A stretch of 14,356 bases of DNA. Origin: Bacteroidota bacterium (GTDB taxonomy: Bacteria > Bacteroidota > Bacteroidia > Chitinophagales > Chitinophagaceae). This document shows, piece after piece, positions 7,601 to 14,335 of this stretch. The stretch is from the NCBI GenBank assembly GCA_023423015.1, contig JAFAGE010000065.1:1-14356 (forward strand). The letters are read 5' to 3'. A model generated the notes under the pieces. It did not search any database. It saw only the letters and a program-made list of their open reading frames with translations, and was not told the origin of the DNA. Both the position numbers and the translations under genes were made by a program. Each line of letters starts with the position of its first letter. The stretch's first letter is position 1.

Positions 7601-8252
7601 TCTTTTGTTCCAGTTCGGCTTGCAGCAGCTCTCTCTTTTCGAAATCGGCATTAACACGGAAAAAAGAAAGTATAGTAACGATTACTGCCAGCAGCGAGGT
7701 AATTACGATCAACAACGGCGTGAAGGCAGCAAAACGGTTGGTTTCTTTCATGCGTTCGGCGAGAAGGCTTTGCTCGCGTACCTTCATCAATTCAATGGCA
7801 TCTGCGAGTTTTGCCATGATCTGTCTCCCACGTTCGAGCTGAGAACCCTGGATTTCACCTGTTGAATTTTTTGAGTCGATAAGCGACTGCAGAACAGTAA
7901 AGCGTTCGTCGATCAGCGATCGCACCGCCATGGCGTCGCGTTGTTGCTGCTCATTGTCGTTTGTGAGTGCCTTTGCATTTTCTAAATATTGAAGCGCTTT
8001 CTGGTTCGCACCCCGGTAACTATTGAGATAGATTTCATCGCCGGAGATGAGATAGCCTCTTTGCCCCGATTGTCCTTCGTTAACGGTCATGGTAATGCCG
8101 TCAAGATTTTTGATAACCTCGTTGGTGTGATTTACGAGTTCCTGGGCCTCCAGGAGATTCCGGATGCTTGTATAAGAAGCAACGGCACTGATCACCAGGA
8201 GAAGAATTGAAACTCCGTAGCCGATCAGTAAGTTGCGTTTGAATGCATTCAT
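4671..8252 (-). CDS. Hybrid histidine kinase: CHASE3-HAMP-GAF-coiled coil-HisKA-HATPase-REC-REC-REC
   Basis: This 1193-residue inner-membrane sensor kinase probably senses through a periplasmic CHASE3 domain (about 30-172) between membrane segments 7-28 and 176-198. HAMP (about 200-270) and GAF (about 285-430) follow. Next is a long Glu/Gln-rich coiled coil (about 432-525). HisKA has SHELRTP with phospho-acceptor His536. The HATPase domain shows NLMSNALKF (652-660), DTGIGI (683-688) and GGTGLGLSIS (712-721). The three receivers have predicted phospho-acceptors Asp857, Asp979 and Asp1124. REC2 has Glu935-Glu936 where an Asp pair or Glu-Asp is usual. REC3 is canonical (ADDD near 1080, LIDMMMPEMDG, ITKP). 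No DNA-binding output domain is present. The gene lies 32 bases after the upstream receiver-kinase gene and just ahead of cheR/cheB. The coil contains Glu pairs resembling chemoreceptor methylation sites. Architecture is certain; the ligand and output are unknown. Confidence 0.95.
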   Translation of the reverse strand: MNAFKRNLLIGYGVSILLLVISAVASYTSIRNLLEAQELVNHTNEVIKNLDGITMTVNEGQSGQRGYLISGDEIYLNSYRGANQKALQYLENAKALTNDNEQQQRDAMAVRSLIDERFTVLQSLIDSKNSTGEIQGSQLERGRQIMAKLADAIELMKVREQSLLAERMKETNRFAAFTPLLIVITSLLAVIVTILSFFRVNADFEKRELLQAELEQKNKNITDRIHVIEHITQKLAEGDFSVRVAVSERETLGVLALPFEKMAQSLDKSFSTLADKEWQQKGIADLNEMMIGEKDLTSLTSGVIQFLTEYSKSGAGVFYLAKNDDTLEISSSVNLNRNAARKELRFGEGVAGQSALLRKQVLVQPVEEASLTIDHTAGSLKPKAIIAVPIVYEKRFKGVIELASIHEFTATDQEFLRAAAFNIGLAIHSARDHQRLQELLAETQAQSEELQAQHTELENINAELEAQAEKLQASEEELRVQHEELQQSTQELEERSRLLEEKNELILERNLEIQRKAEELELSTKYKSEFLANMSHELRTPLNSILLLSRLLAENQSNNLSSDQVEYANVIQTSGKGLLSLIDEILDLSKIESGKMELEYKEVPMQEIVGSLRSLFEPVAKDRGVDLLFNTADDVPLTVETDKLRTEQILRNLMSNALKFTKKGSVTLDIQKHERYIHFSVKDTGIGIPLAKQQSIFEAFQQADGSTRRQYGGTGLGLSISRELAKLLGGEIRLQSEEGQGSEFTLVLPLQKTTKTIAPARMPEPLHDGNGMQEKIPVELVSGQEFISETIPASIPDDRESVNENDRSILIVEDDTAFARALLDYARNRGYKGLVAVRGDEGIELAKKFRPIGILLDLQLPVKSGWQVMEELKSHPATKGIPVHIMSSHESRTKVISSGAIDFISKPVAFEKLGEIFRRIEQALRSHPKKVLIVEENSKHAKALAYFLESYNVNAEIKNNISDGVKALNANEADCVILDTGVPAQHSFEILEDIKKNPGLENIPVIVFTGKNLSQFEEAKIKQYADSIVVKTAQSYQRVLDEVSLFLHVVEENKKEVRSRYKRLGELSDVLKGKTVLVADDDVRNIFSLSKSLESYGMNVISAIDGKDALMQLQSNEVDLVLIDMMMPEMDGYESTRQIRDNPKYKNLPVIAVTAKAMAGDREKCIAAGASDYITKPVDLDQLISLLRVWLYE

Positions 8253-8284
8253 GTGGAGAATGTTAATGCTTTTGGTTGGTAATT

Positions 8285-9484
8285 TCAGGTATCTTTTTCT
8301 TGTTTCAATGGAAGCGTAATGATGAATGTAGCCCCCTGGCCTTCGGTGCTTTTGGCGGTAATGGATCCGTGATGCTTTTCAATGATCTTTTTTACGATCG
8401 CCAGGCCGATGCCTGTTCCTTCATACCGCGATTCACCGTGCAATCGCCGGAAAAGGTCGAAAATATTTTCAAGGTATTCCTGGTTAAAGCCTATCCCATT
8501 GTCGCGTATTCTGATGTTGACGTACTCGCGCGCTCCGGATGATTTATGCGAACCGTTTTCAGAGAATATTTCTGATGAAATCTTAATCACCGGCGGTACG
8601 TCGGGCTTAGAAAATTTCAAGGCATTGCTGATAACATTCTGGAATACCTGCCTGATCTGGCCGGGTATCACTTCTGCGGACGGAAGGTCAGATGTTTCGA
8701 GAGTGGCATTTTTTTCCCTGATTGATAGCTCAAGGTCGGAAAGCGTATCTTCCAGTACATTGTTCAGGTTCGTGTGCTCGAAAGGTGAGTCCGAAGAAAG
8801 TTTGGAATAGTTTAAAAGATCGTTGATCAGGTTTCGCATTCGTTGTGTTGAATGAATAATCCTGGTCATGTAATATTCCGATTCGGGAACATCTTTCAGG
8901 AATTGTTCCGCCAATACCTTTGTGAATGTGATGATCTTTCTAAGGGGTTCCTGCAGGTCGTGCGAGGCTACCGATGCATACTGTTGCAGTTCCGCATTGC
9001 TCTGTTCGAGGTCTTTGTTTATCTGCAATAATTCTTTTGTACGCTCCTGTACCTTGTCTTCCAGCGACAGGTTTGCTTTGCGAAGTGCTTCCTGGGCTTG
9101 CTGCAGTTTTCTTGTTTGTTCATGCAGCCTCGAAAACGTTTTCACTTTCAACAGCAAAAGGTCCGGGTCGAACGGCTTGGTGATATAATCTACACCGCCC
9201 GACGCGTAGCCTTTCGCTATAAAACGCTTGTCGAGGTTTACCGCCGAAAGAAAAATGATGGGAATATCTTTCGTTTTGCTGTATCCGCTGATCGTTTCGG
9301 CTACTTCATACCCGTCGATCTGCGGCATCTGCACATCGAGGATGATCAGCGCATATTCATTCTTCAAAACCTTTTTAAGGGCTTCTTCTCCCGATGAAGC
9401 AGCGTCTACCTCATAACTGTGCAGTTGAAGCAAAGTCTTAAGCGTAAACAGATTCTCCTGCTTATCATCTACTATTAGTATCAT
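8285..9484 (-). CDS. Receiver-histidine kinase (REC-coiled coil-HisKA-HATPase), soluble
   Basis: This 399-residue cytoplasmic protein begins with a receiver domain (MILIVDD, phospho-acceptor Asp50 in LIILDVQMPQIDGY, KPFDPD at 103-108). A coiled coil follows (about 120-168), then HisKA with SHDLQEPLRK (174-183, phospho-acceptor His175), and an HATPase domain with NVISNALKF (283-291), DNGIG (328-332) and EGTGIGLAI (355-363). The SHDLQEP box resembles kinases of the bacteriophytochrome type. There is no membrane segment, so the receiver probably couples it to another kinase, plausibly the hybrid kinase encoded 32 bases downstream. It is the first gene of the operon, preceded by a 139-base gap in which I could not identify a convincing promoter. 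No output domain follows the kinase. Confidence 0.94.
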   Translation of the reverse strand: MILIVDDKQENLFTLKTLLQLHSYEVDAASSGEEALKKVLKNEYALIILDVQMPQIDGYEVAETISGYSKTKDIPIIFLSAVNLDKRFIAKGYASGGVDYITKPFDPDLLLLKVKTFSRLHEQTRKLQQAQEALRKANLSLEDKVQERTKELLQINKDLEQSNAELQQYASVASHDLQEPLRKIITFTKVLAEQFLKDVPESEYYMTRIIHSTQRMRNLINDLLNYSKLSSDSPFEHTNLNNVLEDTLSDLELSIREKNATLETSDLPSAEVIPGQIRQVFQNVISNALKFSKPDVPPVIKISSEIFSENGSHKSSGAREYVNIRIRDNGIGFNQEYLENIFDLFRRLHGESRYEGTGIGLAIVKKIIEKHHGSITAKSTEGQGATFIITLPLKQEKDT

Positions 9485-9562
9485 ACCCTGAACGCTGATA
9501 TTGTGTTAGCTTAATGAAAACGGACCTGATCAATCCGCATAGAATTGCTGGCAACATTGTTA

Positions 9563-9591
9563 TTCCCTGCCTGTTATATAGTGCAAGGGAA
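9563..9591. repeat. Imperfect inverted repeat between the glycosidase-like gene and the signalling operon
   Basis: TTCCCTGC at 9563-9570 pairs with GCAAGGGAA at 9583-9591 with one bulged base, around a 12-base AT-rich loop. It lies in the 139-base gap (9485-9623) between two genes read in the same minus direction. It could be a weak terminator for the upstream gene, but the minus strand does not continue into a T-run, so that role is doubtful. It could also be an operator. A smaller dyad, TTGC-TG-GCAA, lies at 9545-9554. I see no clear -33/-7 promoter in this gap. Confidence 0.3.
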
Positions 9592-9623
9592 AAGTAAATT
9601 TACCATATTTCCACACCTTCTGT

Positions 9624-11714
9624 TCACTTTTCGAAAACGATGCACTGATAGTCGGATAATTCAGGTAATGTCAGGTTTAAGGAGCCGTTCCGGTAATAGA
9701 AGGGCAAAGGCCTTTTGTCGGTGAGCGTATACACCCTGGATGGCTGCGCAGACATTTTCAGGCTGATCTGAATGTTGCGTACAGCTAATGGTTTAAAATA
9801 TGTATTGCCGCTGAATCCGGTAATGTTTACCAGGTGAAGTATTGTGCCATCGGCACCTGGTGTTTTCTTGTTTTTTTCATTATAACGAAACTCTTTTACA
9901 ATCATCTCCACACGTTCGTGTGCATCAGTTTTCAGGTATTCAAATGCCTCGGGATAAATGCCCGCAATTACGTCGAGCAGAATGTTCTTATGTTGTTCAT
10001 ATCCGTGCAGGAAATACAATTTGCCAATATTAAATGGCATCATTACGGCCTTAGCTTTTCCAAAATCATTCATTGAGCAAGCCGTGAACCCGGAAGGTTC
10101 ATGGCCACCGATAATTTCAGGAGGACCTGGTCTGCCTTTGGTTAGGATGGGTAATATGTTTTTTGCAGAAGAGAACTTATACAATCCAAGATTGAATTTC
10201 AGGAAAACCATTGTTTGCTGATGCAATCGGGGAAAGTGGTTGTGATTTGAAACATCCAGGTAGTATCCGCTGCCATCGCTCTCCATTTTTACAGATGCTA
10301 CTCCAAAAACTTCTTTCAACATTGCTTCATTGTCGCTGAAACTTTTATTTGTTGCGAGGAGGTGTGTGCCATTTGCAGCGAGGTTTTTGAGAATGTCAAT
10401 CGCTTTTGTACCGAGGTATGTGATGTCTGGCAGAATAATAAGTTTGTAACGGCGCAGTTGTTCAGCCAGGTTTTCAATTTGTGCATCTTCGATAATGTCG
10501 AATTGTACGTGCGATTCCTTCAACATCAGTTGGATGCCTCGGTATTCCTGCATCGGATCGCCTGAAGGCCACGAACCGGGCGCTATCACTGCAATGTTTG
10601 AGACTGTTGTATAGTCGCCGTAGTACTTTTCATTGGCTTTGTGAAAACCATACACTTTTTTGAATGTGGCAAAGTTGCGTTCATCTTCGTACCCGCGCAT
10701 GTCGCCCATCATACTCATATCCAGTCCCGAACCATTGGCAATGTTTTCATATAGTCGTATTGCTGTTTCCTCAGGTTCTACCGCGTTGTACCTCGATTGA
10801 AATGAGATCTGCTGAATACTTGCATTACTGATGATATGCGTGGGGTAGGAGTTAACGGCGTTGCTCACATTATCCGATGATGTGTATGGCCAGTAGGGGA
10901 GGCTGTTTGTTTGGGCTTCGTGACGGATGATGTCTACGTATTTGTCTGAATAGGTGCATATCGCAATCTGGTCGCTGAGTTTATGAACCATTTCATACAG
11001 TCGGCGCGACCAGTCTTCAACGGATTCTTTTTTGAAACGCAGGTATTCAACAAACACAGGATCATTGCGGTCTTCTTTGGTTGGTAATTGTTTACCGCTG
11101 AACTTTTCGAAGGCTTTTTTATCGTATTCATTCTGGTCGATGCCATGGTATTTGTTTTCATATGGGTTGCGTGTCTGGTAACCGGGCATGTTAAGAAAGA
11201 TTCCATCTACCGGAAAGTTCTGCAATACTTCGCCGATAATGCTGAACGCATGTTGCTGCACGTAAGGACCATTAATACTCACCACATACATGTCGGTGTT
11301 GATGATCCTTTCACCTGCGGGAGATATGTAGCACCAATCGGGATGTTGCTTGTAGATGCTTTCATGTACTCGGCTGAAATCGAAACGCACAATCACTTTT
11401 ATGTTGTTGTCGTGACATTTTTTTACCACATCTCCCAGCATGTTTGGTTTCATGTAGGGATTGGTATAGTGGAATGGCAGTTTGGTAGGGTAGAAGGCCA
11501 TAATGCCACCTGCATTAATAATTACGGTGTTGGCGGAATGCTCAACCAGGTCGGTCACCAGCGAATCGGGATTAAGTGTTGCCGCTTCGTATGCAGGTAG
11601 GTTCACCTGTATCACGCGCAGGTTATTTTGTTTCCACCACGGTTGCTGCTTTTGGGAAAATGAGAAGAGAGATACCAGGAGAATAGCGACTGCCAACGAG
11701 AGATGTTTCTGCAT
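9624..11714 (-). CDS. Exported glycoside-hydrolase-like protein (TIM barrel plus GH42-trimerisation-like domain)
   Basis: The 696-residue protein has a signal peptide (hydrophobic 5-19, likely cleaved near SFS-QKQ at 20/21), so it acts in the periplasm or outside. Residues about 30-365 look like a (beta/alpha)8 barrel of the hypothetical glycosyl hydrolase type (GHL6-like): VIINAGGIMAFYPT, NIKVIVRFDFSRVH, HPDWCYISPAGE and VDGIFLNMPGY are typical strand-end segments. Residues about 370-560 resemble the Rossmann-like trimerisation domain of GH42 beta-galactosidases (NIAVIAPGSWP, YKLIILPD). The C-terminus looks like a beta sandwich. A catalytic acid/base pair cannot be assigned safely; Asp112 and Asp170 are acidic residues near strand ends. 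It lies 42 bases after the alpha/beta hydrolase gene on the same strand and is probably co-transcribed. No SusC/SusD pair is in the window. The substrate is unknown. Confidence 0.75.
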   Translation of the reverse strand: MQKHLSLAVAILLVSLFSFSQKQQPWWKQNNLRVIQVNLPAYEAATLNPDSLVTDLVEHSANTVIINAGGIMAFYPTKLPFHYTNPYMKPNMLGDVVKKCHDNNIKVIVRFDFSRVHESIYKQHPDWCYISPAGERIINTDMYVVSINGPYVQQHAFSIIGEVLQNFPVDGIFLNMPGYQTRNPYENKYHGIDQNEYDKKAFEKFSGKQLPTKEDRNDPVFVEYLRFKKESVEDWSRRLYEMVHKLSDQIAICTYSDKYVDIIRHEAQTNSLPYWPYTSSDNVSNAVNSYPTHIISNASIQQISFQSRYNAVEPEETAIRLYENIANGSGLDMSMMGDMRGYEDERNFATFKKVYGFHKANEKYYGDYTTVSNIAVIAPGSWPSGDPMQEYRGIQLMLKESHVQFDIIEDAQIENLAEQLRRYKLIILPDITYLGTKAIDILKNLAANGTHLLATNKSFSDNEAMLKEVFGVASVKMESDGSGYYLDVSNHNHFPRLHQQTMVFLKFNLGLYKFSSAKNILPILTKGRPGPPEIIGGHEPSGFTACSMNDFGKAKAVMMPFNIGKLYFLHGYEQHKNILLDVIAGIYPEAFEYLKTDAHERVEMIVKEFRYNEKNKKTPGADGTILHLVNITGFSGNTYFKPLAVRNIQISLKMSAQPSRVYTLTDKRPLPFYYRNGSLNLTLPELSDYQCIVFEK

Positions 11715-11733
11715 TGACGGAAGATACGGAAAG

Positions 11734-11760
11734 GTGAGCGGTGAGCGGTGAACCGCTCAC
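11734..11760. repeat. Heptanucleotide tandem repeat and hairpin between the hydrolase and glycosidase-like genes
   Basis: Two perfect 7-base units GTGAGCG (11734-11740, 11741-11747) are followed by a diverged unit GTGAACC and then GCTCAC. GTGAGCGG at 11741-11748 pairs with CCGCTCAC at 11753-11760 as an 8-bp stem with a TGAA loop. The first repeat copy could pair with the same arm instead. The hairpin contains the TGA stop codon of the upstream minus-strand hydrolase gene (11757-11759). Without a T-run it is more likely an mRNA-end or spacer structure within an operon than an intrinsic terminator. Confidence 0.75.
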
Positions 11761-12767
11761 ATCAGGAACTCAGTCGTTCTGCAGATCACCATTTCATATC
11801 CTCCCCCTGGGTCGGGTGCGTCTTTGCCCATAATGTCTGGCAGGTGATTCCTGATTTTGCCAAAGCTTGTAAAATAACCATGCTCCATGTTGGGTAAAGC
11901 TACAGTGGTTGTTTTTGGAAGTGTTTTAAGCCAGCCTACATCTGCATCTTTGTCGCGGTTGTTGTATAGATGAAGGATGGTGGGTAGATTGGCTTCGTCG
12001 TAGTACGATTGTGCCTTTAGTAACTGTGCACCAAAGGTGGAGCCGATTCCGCCGTCGAGGCTGACTACTTTTCTGATACTGCGGTTGCGAAGGGCGAGTG
12101 CTACTGCAGACTGCCCGCCGAAGCTGAAGCCTATAGCAGCCATCGGTTCAGATTTTACTGCGAATTCGCGCATAACTGTTTTCAGCGCAAATTCATAATC
12201 GAGTACCTGGTTCTCTAATCCTTTATCAGCATAATCGAGTTCATAGGTTTTGCTTCCTTTCACCGGAACATGAACGACTATAAATCCGTGAGAGGCAAGA
12301 TTTTCCGCCATCCAGGCATGGTCGGCCGCAGATCCATGCACCAGCAATACCACGGGGTAGTCTTGTAGTTTTTTCGGCGTTCCATTTACCGCCATCATCC
12401 GGCTGCATTGTGAAAGATAATTCACAAAAGCAAGGCTGTCGGCCTTCATATACTGCGGCCAACTATAATAACGTTGGATCCCGAGCGACTTCGTATTTCC
12501 ATTTCGGGTGGAATCGAGTTCAAGTCCGGCGAGGGTTACATAATCGGAGAAGCACATTTTCCTGCCGCCTCTTGCGGCGGGATACCACAGATTCACCGGA
12601 ATGATTCTTCCGGCATTTTGTTGCAGCTGCTCTTTCACAGCCGGCCGGGAATCGTCAAAACGTGTCAGCGATGTAAAGCCGACGCCGTGCGGACCACGGC
12701 CGCAACGTTGTGCCTCGGCGTTAGTACTGCAGAGAATTGATAAGAGAAAAAGTAATGAACGAAACAT
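11757..12767 (-). CDS. Exported alpha/beta hydrolase (PAF-acetylhydrolase / dienelactone-hydrolase-like)
   Basis: The 336-residue serine hydrolase begins with a signal peptide (hydrophobic 3-13, probable cleavage after Ala-Glu-Ala-Gln near 20). The nucleophile elbow is GFSFGG with Ser215. VHGSAADH (143-150) forms the oxyanion-hole segment, and His296 in NMEHGYFTSF is the likely catalytic His. The acid is probably among Asp272-Asp276 in NNRDKDADVGW. The segment RIIPVNLWYPA (54-64) is typical of PAF-acetylhydrolase-like and chlorophyllase-like esterases. The likely reaction is hydrolysis of an ester, but the substrate cannot be read from sequence. It is the promoter-proximal gene of a pair with the glycosidase-like protein, which hints at de-esterification of a decorated glycan. 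It is divergent from the DoxX-like gene across 168 bases. The stop codon lies inside a heptamer-repeat hairpin. Confidence 0.85.
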   Translation of the reverse strand: MFRSLLFLLSILCSTNAEAQRCGRGPHGVGFTSLTRFDDSRPAVKEQLQQNAGRIIPVNLWYPAARGGRKMCFSDYVTLAGLELDSTRNGNTKSLGIQRYYSWPQYMKADSLAFVNYLSQCSRMMAVNGTPKKLQDYPVVLLVHGSAADHAWMAENLASHGFIVVHVPVKGSKTYELDYADKGLENQVLDYEFALKTVMREFAVKSEPMAAIGFSFGGQSAVALALRNRSIRKVVSLDGGIGSTFGAQLLKAQSYYDEANLPTILHLYNNRDKDADVGWLKTLPKTTTVALPNMEHGYFTSFGKIRNHLPDIMGKDAPDPGGGYEMVICRTTEFLM

Positions 12768-12904
12768 GACTCAAAGTAAATTCAGGTTGCGATTTTTAAA
12801 GAACCATGCGTCACAAACAGGGATGGATAAAAATTACACTCCGCGTGTCGCAATTCTACCGTTTTTTGTCTCTTTCACACCCCAGGAGCTGTTTTCCGGC
12901 ATTC

Positions 12905-12912
12905 TATATTTG
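12905..12912 (+). promoter_or_regulatory. Bacteroidota-type -7 element upstream of the DoxX-like gene
   Basis: TATATTTG is a perfect match to the -7 consensus TAnnTTTG used by the primary sigma factor of Bacteroidota. It predicts a transcript start near 12919 and a leader of about 17 bases before the ATG at 12936. No TTG is present at the usual -33 distance, so the match rests on the -7 alone. For the divergent hydrolase gene on the minus strand I found only weak one-mismatch candidates in the same 168-base gap. Confidence 0.5.
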
Positions 12913-12935
12913 TTCTGTACTTAAAAGCAAACGTT

Positions 12936-13334
12936 ATGAAAAAGATCAACATCTGGTATTGGATAATTACAGTTCTCTTCGCGGGATTTATGCTGATGTC
13001 GGGCATAGCCGAAGTAAGAATGGCACAACAGGAAATAGACATGTTCAAAGGTCTTGGGTACCCCACCTATCTTATTCCTTTCTTGGGTGTATTGAAAATT
13101 ATCGGCGTTATTGTGCTGCTGGTTCCGCGGTGGCAGCGATTGAAAGAGTGGGCCTATGCTGGTTTCTTTTTCGACCTGCTCGGTGCATTTTACTCGGCTA
13201 CTGCTGCCAGTCCCACATTCGATCCAAGAACGCTTTTTATGTTCCTGTTCTTTGCCTTTTTCTTTGCATCTTATTTTCTATGGCATGCTAAATTGAAACA
13301 TAGGAGTGAGGGTAAATTGGCGCTCGCCGCATGA
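12936..13334 (+). CDS. DoxX-like small integral membrane protein
   Basis: The 132-residue protein is almost entirely hydrophobic, with four predicted membrane helices at about 7-26, 45-63, 72-92 and 97-117. The first helix ends in MSGIAEV (21-27). The pair GYPTYLIPFLGVLKIIGVIVL (41-61, one segment after the first loop) is characteristic of the DoxX-like (DoxX_2) group, followed by a short basic loop (PRWQRLKEW). Its molecular function is unknown; family relatives are linked to redox or thiosulfate metabolism in a few organisms, which does not transfer safely. It stands alone on the plus strand with its own -7 element, and ends in a strong terminator shared with the convergent transporter gene. 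The basic C-terminal tail (HAKLKHRSEGK) is probably cytoplasmic. Confidence 0.85.
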   Translation: MKKINIWYWIITVLFAGFMLMSGIAEVRMAQQEIDMFKGLGYPTYLIPFLGVLKIIGVIVLLVPRWQRLKEWAYAGFFFDLLGAFYSATAASPTFDPRTLFMFLFFAFFFASYFLWHAKLKHRSEGKLALAA

Positions 13335-13370
13335 ACAACTGCTAAGAACCGTGCCATTGGAATATATTGG

Positions 13371-13404
13371 AAAGCGTAACCTGTACTATTCAGGGTTACG
13401 CTTT
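13371..13404. terminator. Bidirectional hairpin terminator between the DoxX-like and EamA genes
   Basis: AAAGCGTAACC (13371-13381) and GGTTACGCTTT (13394-13404) form a perfect 11-bp stem around a 12-base loop. The plus strand runs on into a T-rich tract (five Ts, 13402-13406), and by symmetry the A-rich start of the stem gives Ts on the minus strand. The right arm includes the TAA stop codon of the minus-strand transporter gene (13396-13398), so the end of that gene is part of the terminator. Confidence 0.88.
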
Positions 13405-14319
13405 TTCACCTCCGGTTTCGCGAGCTTTCCATCCAATTAACAGCACGCCGGCAATCACCATCGCCGTGCCGATCATCTGACCTGTGTGAATGGGTTCTCC
13501 CAAAATCCAATGAGCTTGTAGGATCGTACTAACCGGTCCGATAGCTGATATGATTGCCACATTGTTTGCCCCGATTCGTAGTAACCCTGCTGACAACATA
13601 AAAGTGGGTAAAGCAGTTGCAATGATACCTAACAGCAATCCATATCCCCACATGCCACTCGCTTCGCTGAACCCTGAATAGTCGCCCCGCAAAATGTAAT
13701 GAACAAATATTCCCAGTGTTGAAGCCAGCATCGCATAAGCGGTGAACCTGGAAGCGCCAATGGCAGGAATCACCTTGCTGCTGCCTGCGATATAAAACGC
13801 ATAGGTTAGTGAACACAGGAAAATTAAACCCGTACCGAGAAAGAAATAAGGATTTGATGTGTCGATGGTGAGCTCGTGAATATACGCTACACCAATTCCA
13901 ATGAATGTAAGAATAGAAGCCAGCATCTGTACTTTCGTAATCGGCTGCCCAAAAAACCACCGGTTCATAAGCAGCACGAATATGGGATAGAAAAACAGGA
14001 TCAGCCTTTCAAGTCCTGCTGATATATATTGTAATCCAACAAAGTCGAAATAGCTGCTTAGATAATATCCGAACAATCCAAGTATTACAATATAAATCCA
14101 CTGCTTTTTTGTGAGTTGGGCGCTCGCTGGCGACTTATTTACAAAGAATGCTGCGATGAGAAAAAAGGGAAGAGAAAATGTCATGCGCAACGTAAGCAAC
14201 GTAAGCGCATCGATAGAGGTATCTGCAAAAGCTTTTTTCACAATCACAGCCTTCGTAGAGAACAGTACCGAGCCAATGAAGGTAATTGTGAAGCCGATGA
14301 ATGCTTTTGAGTTGATCAT
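13396..14319 (-). CDS. EamA/DMT-superfamily transporter (RhaT/YdcZ-like exporter type)
   Basis: The 307-residue membrane protein has about ten predicted helices arranged as two EamA repeats, about 8-147 and 156-297. The repeat 1 segment ends with the typical EamA-like stretch near FTIGIGVAY (138-146 region), and repeat 2 ends IGTAMVIAGVLLIG (283-296). GPVSTILQAHWILGEP (261-276) matches the conserved loop-helix of EamA domains (the pattern P-x-x-x-x-x-x-x-x-x-x-GE). Such proteins usually move amino acids, nucleosides or other small metabolites, often as exporters; the substrate cannot be assigned here. The gene has no co-directional neighbour in the window. A heptanucleotide repeat lies 17 bases upstream of the start codon, in the leader or promoter region. 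The stop codon sits in the shared terminator. Confidence 0.92.
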   Translation of the reverse strand: MINSKAFIGFTITFIGSVLFSTKAVIVKKAFADTSIDALTLLTLRMTFSLPFFLIAAFFVNKSPASAQLTKKQWIYIVILGLFGYYLSSYFDFVGLQYISAGLERLILFFYPIFVLLMNRWFFGQPITKVQMLASILTFIGIGVAYIHELTIDTSNPYFFLGTGLIFLCSLTYAFYIAGSSKVIPAIGASRFTAYAMLASTLGIFVHYILRGDYSGFSEASGMWGYGLLLGIIATALPTFMLSAGLLRIGANNVAIISAIGPVSTILQAHWILGEPIHTGQMIGTAMVIAGVLLIGWKARETGGEKA

Positions 14320-14335
14320 GTTATCTTTTGGGAGA

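Noticed and set aside
9563..9591. Intrinsic terminator of the glycosidase-like gene
   Set aside because: The stem is bulged and is not followed by a T-run on the minus strand, so it is listed only as an inverted repeat of unknown role.
11734..11760. CRISPR array
   Set aside because: The units are only 7 bases, contiguous and without spacers, and no cas gene is present.
12806..13291. A 161-codon plus-strand frame overlapping the DoxX-like gene
   Set aside because: It runs through the intergenic region and overlaps the DoxX-like gene in another frame. The DoxX frame has coherent membrane helices and a promoter-like -7 element at the right distance, whereas this frame has no recognisable features.
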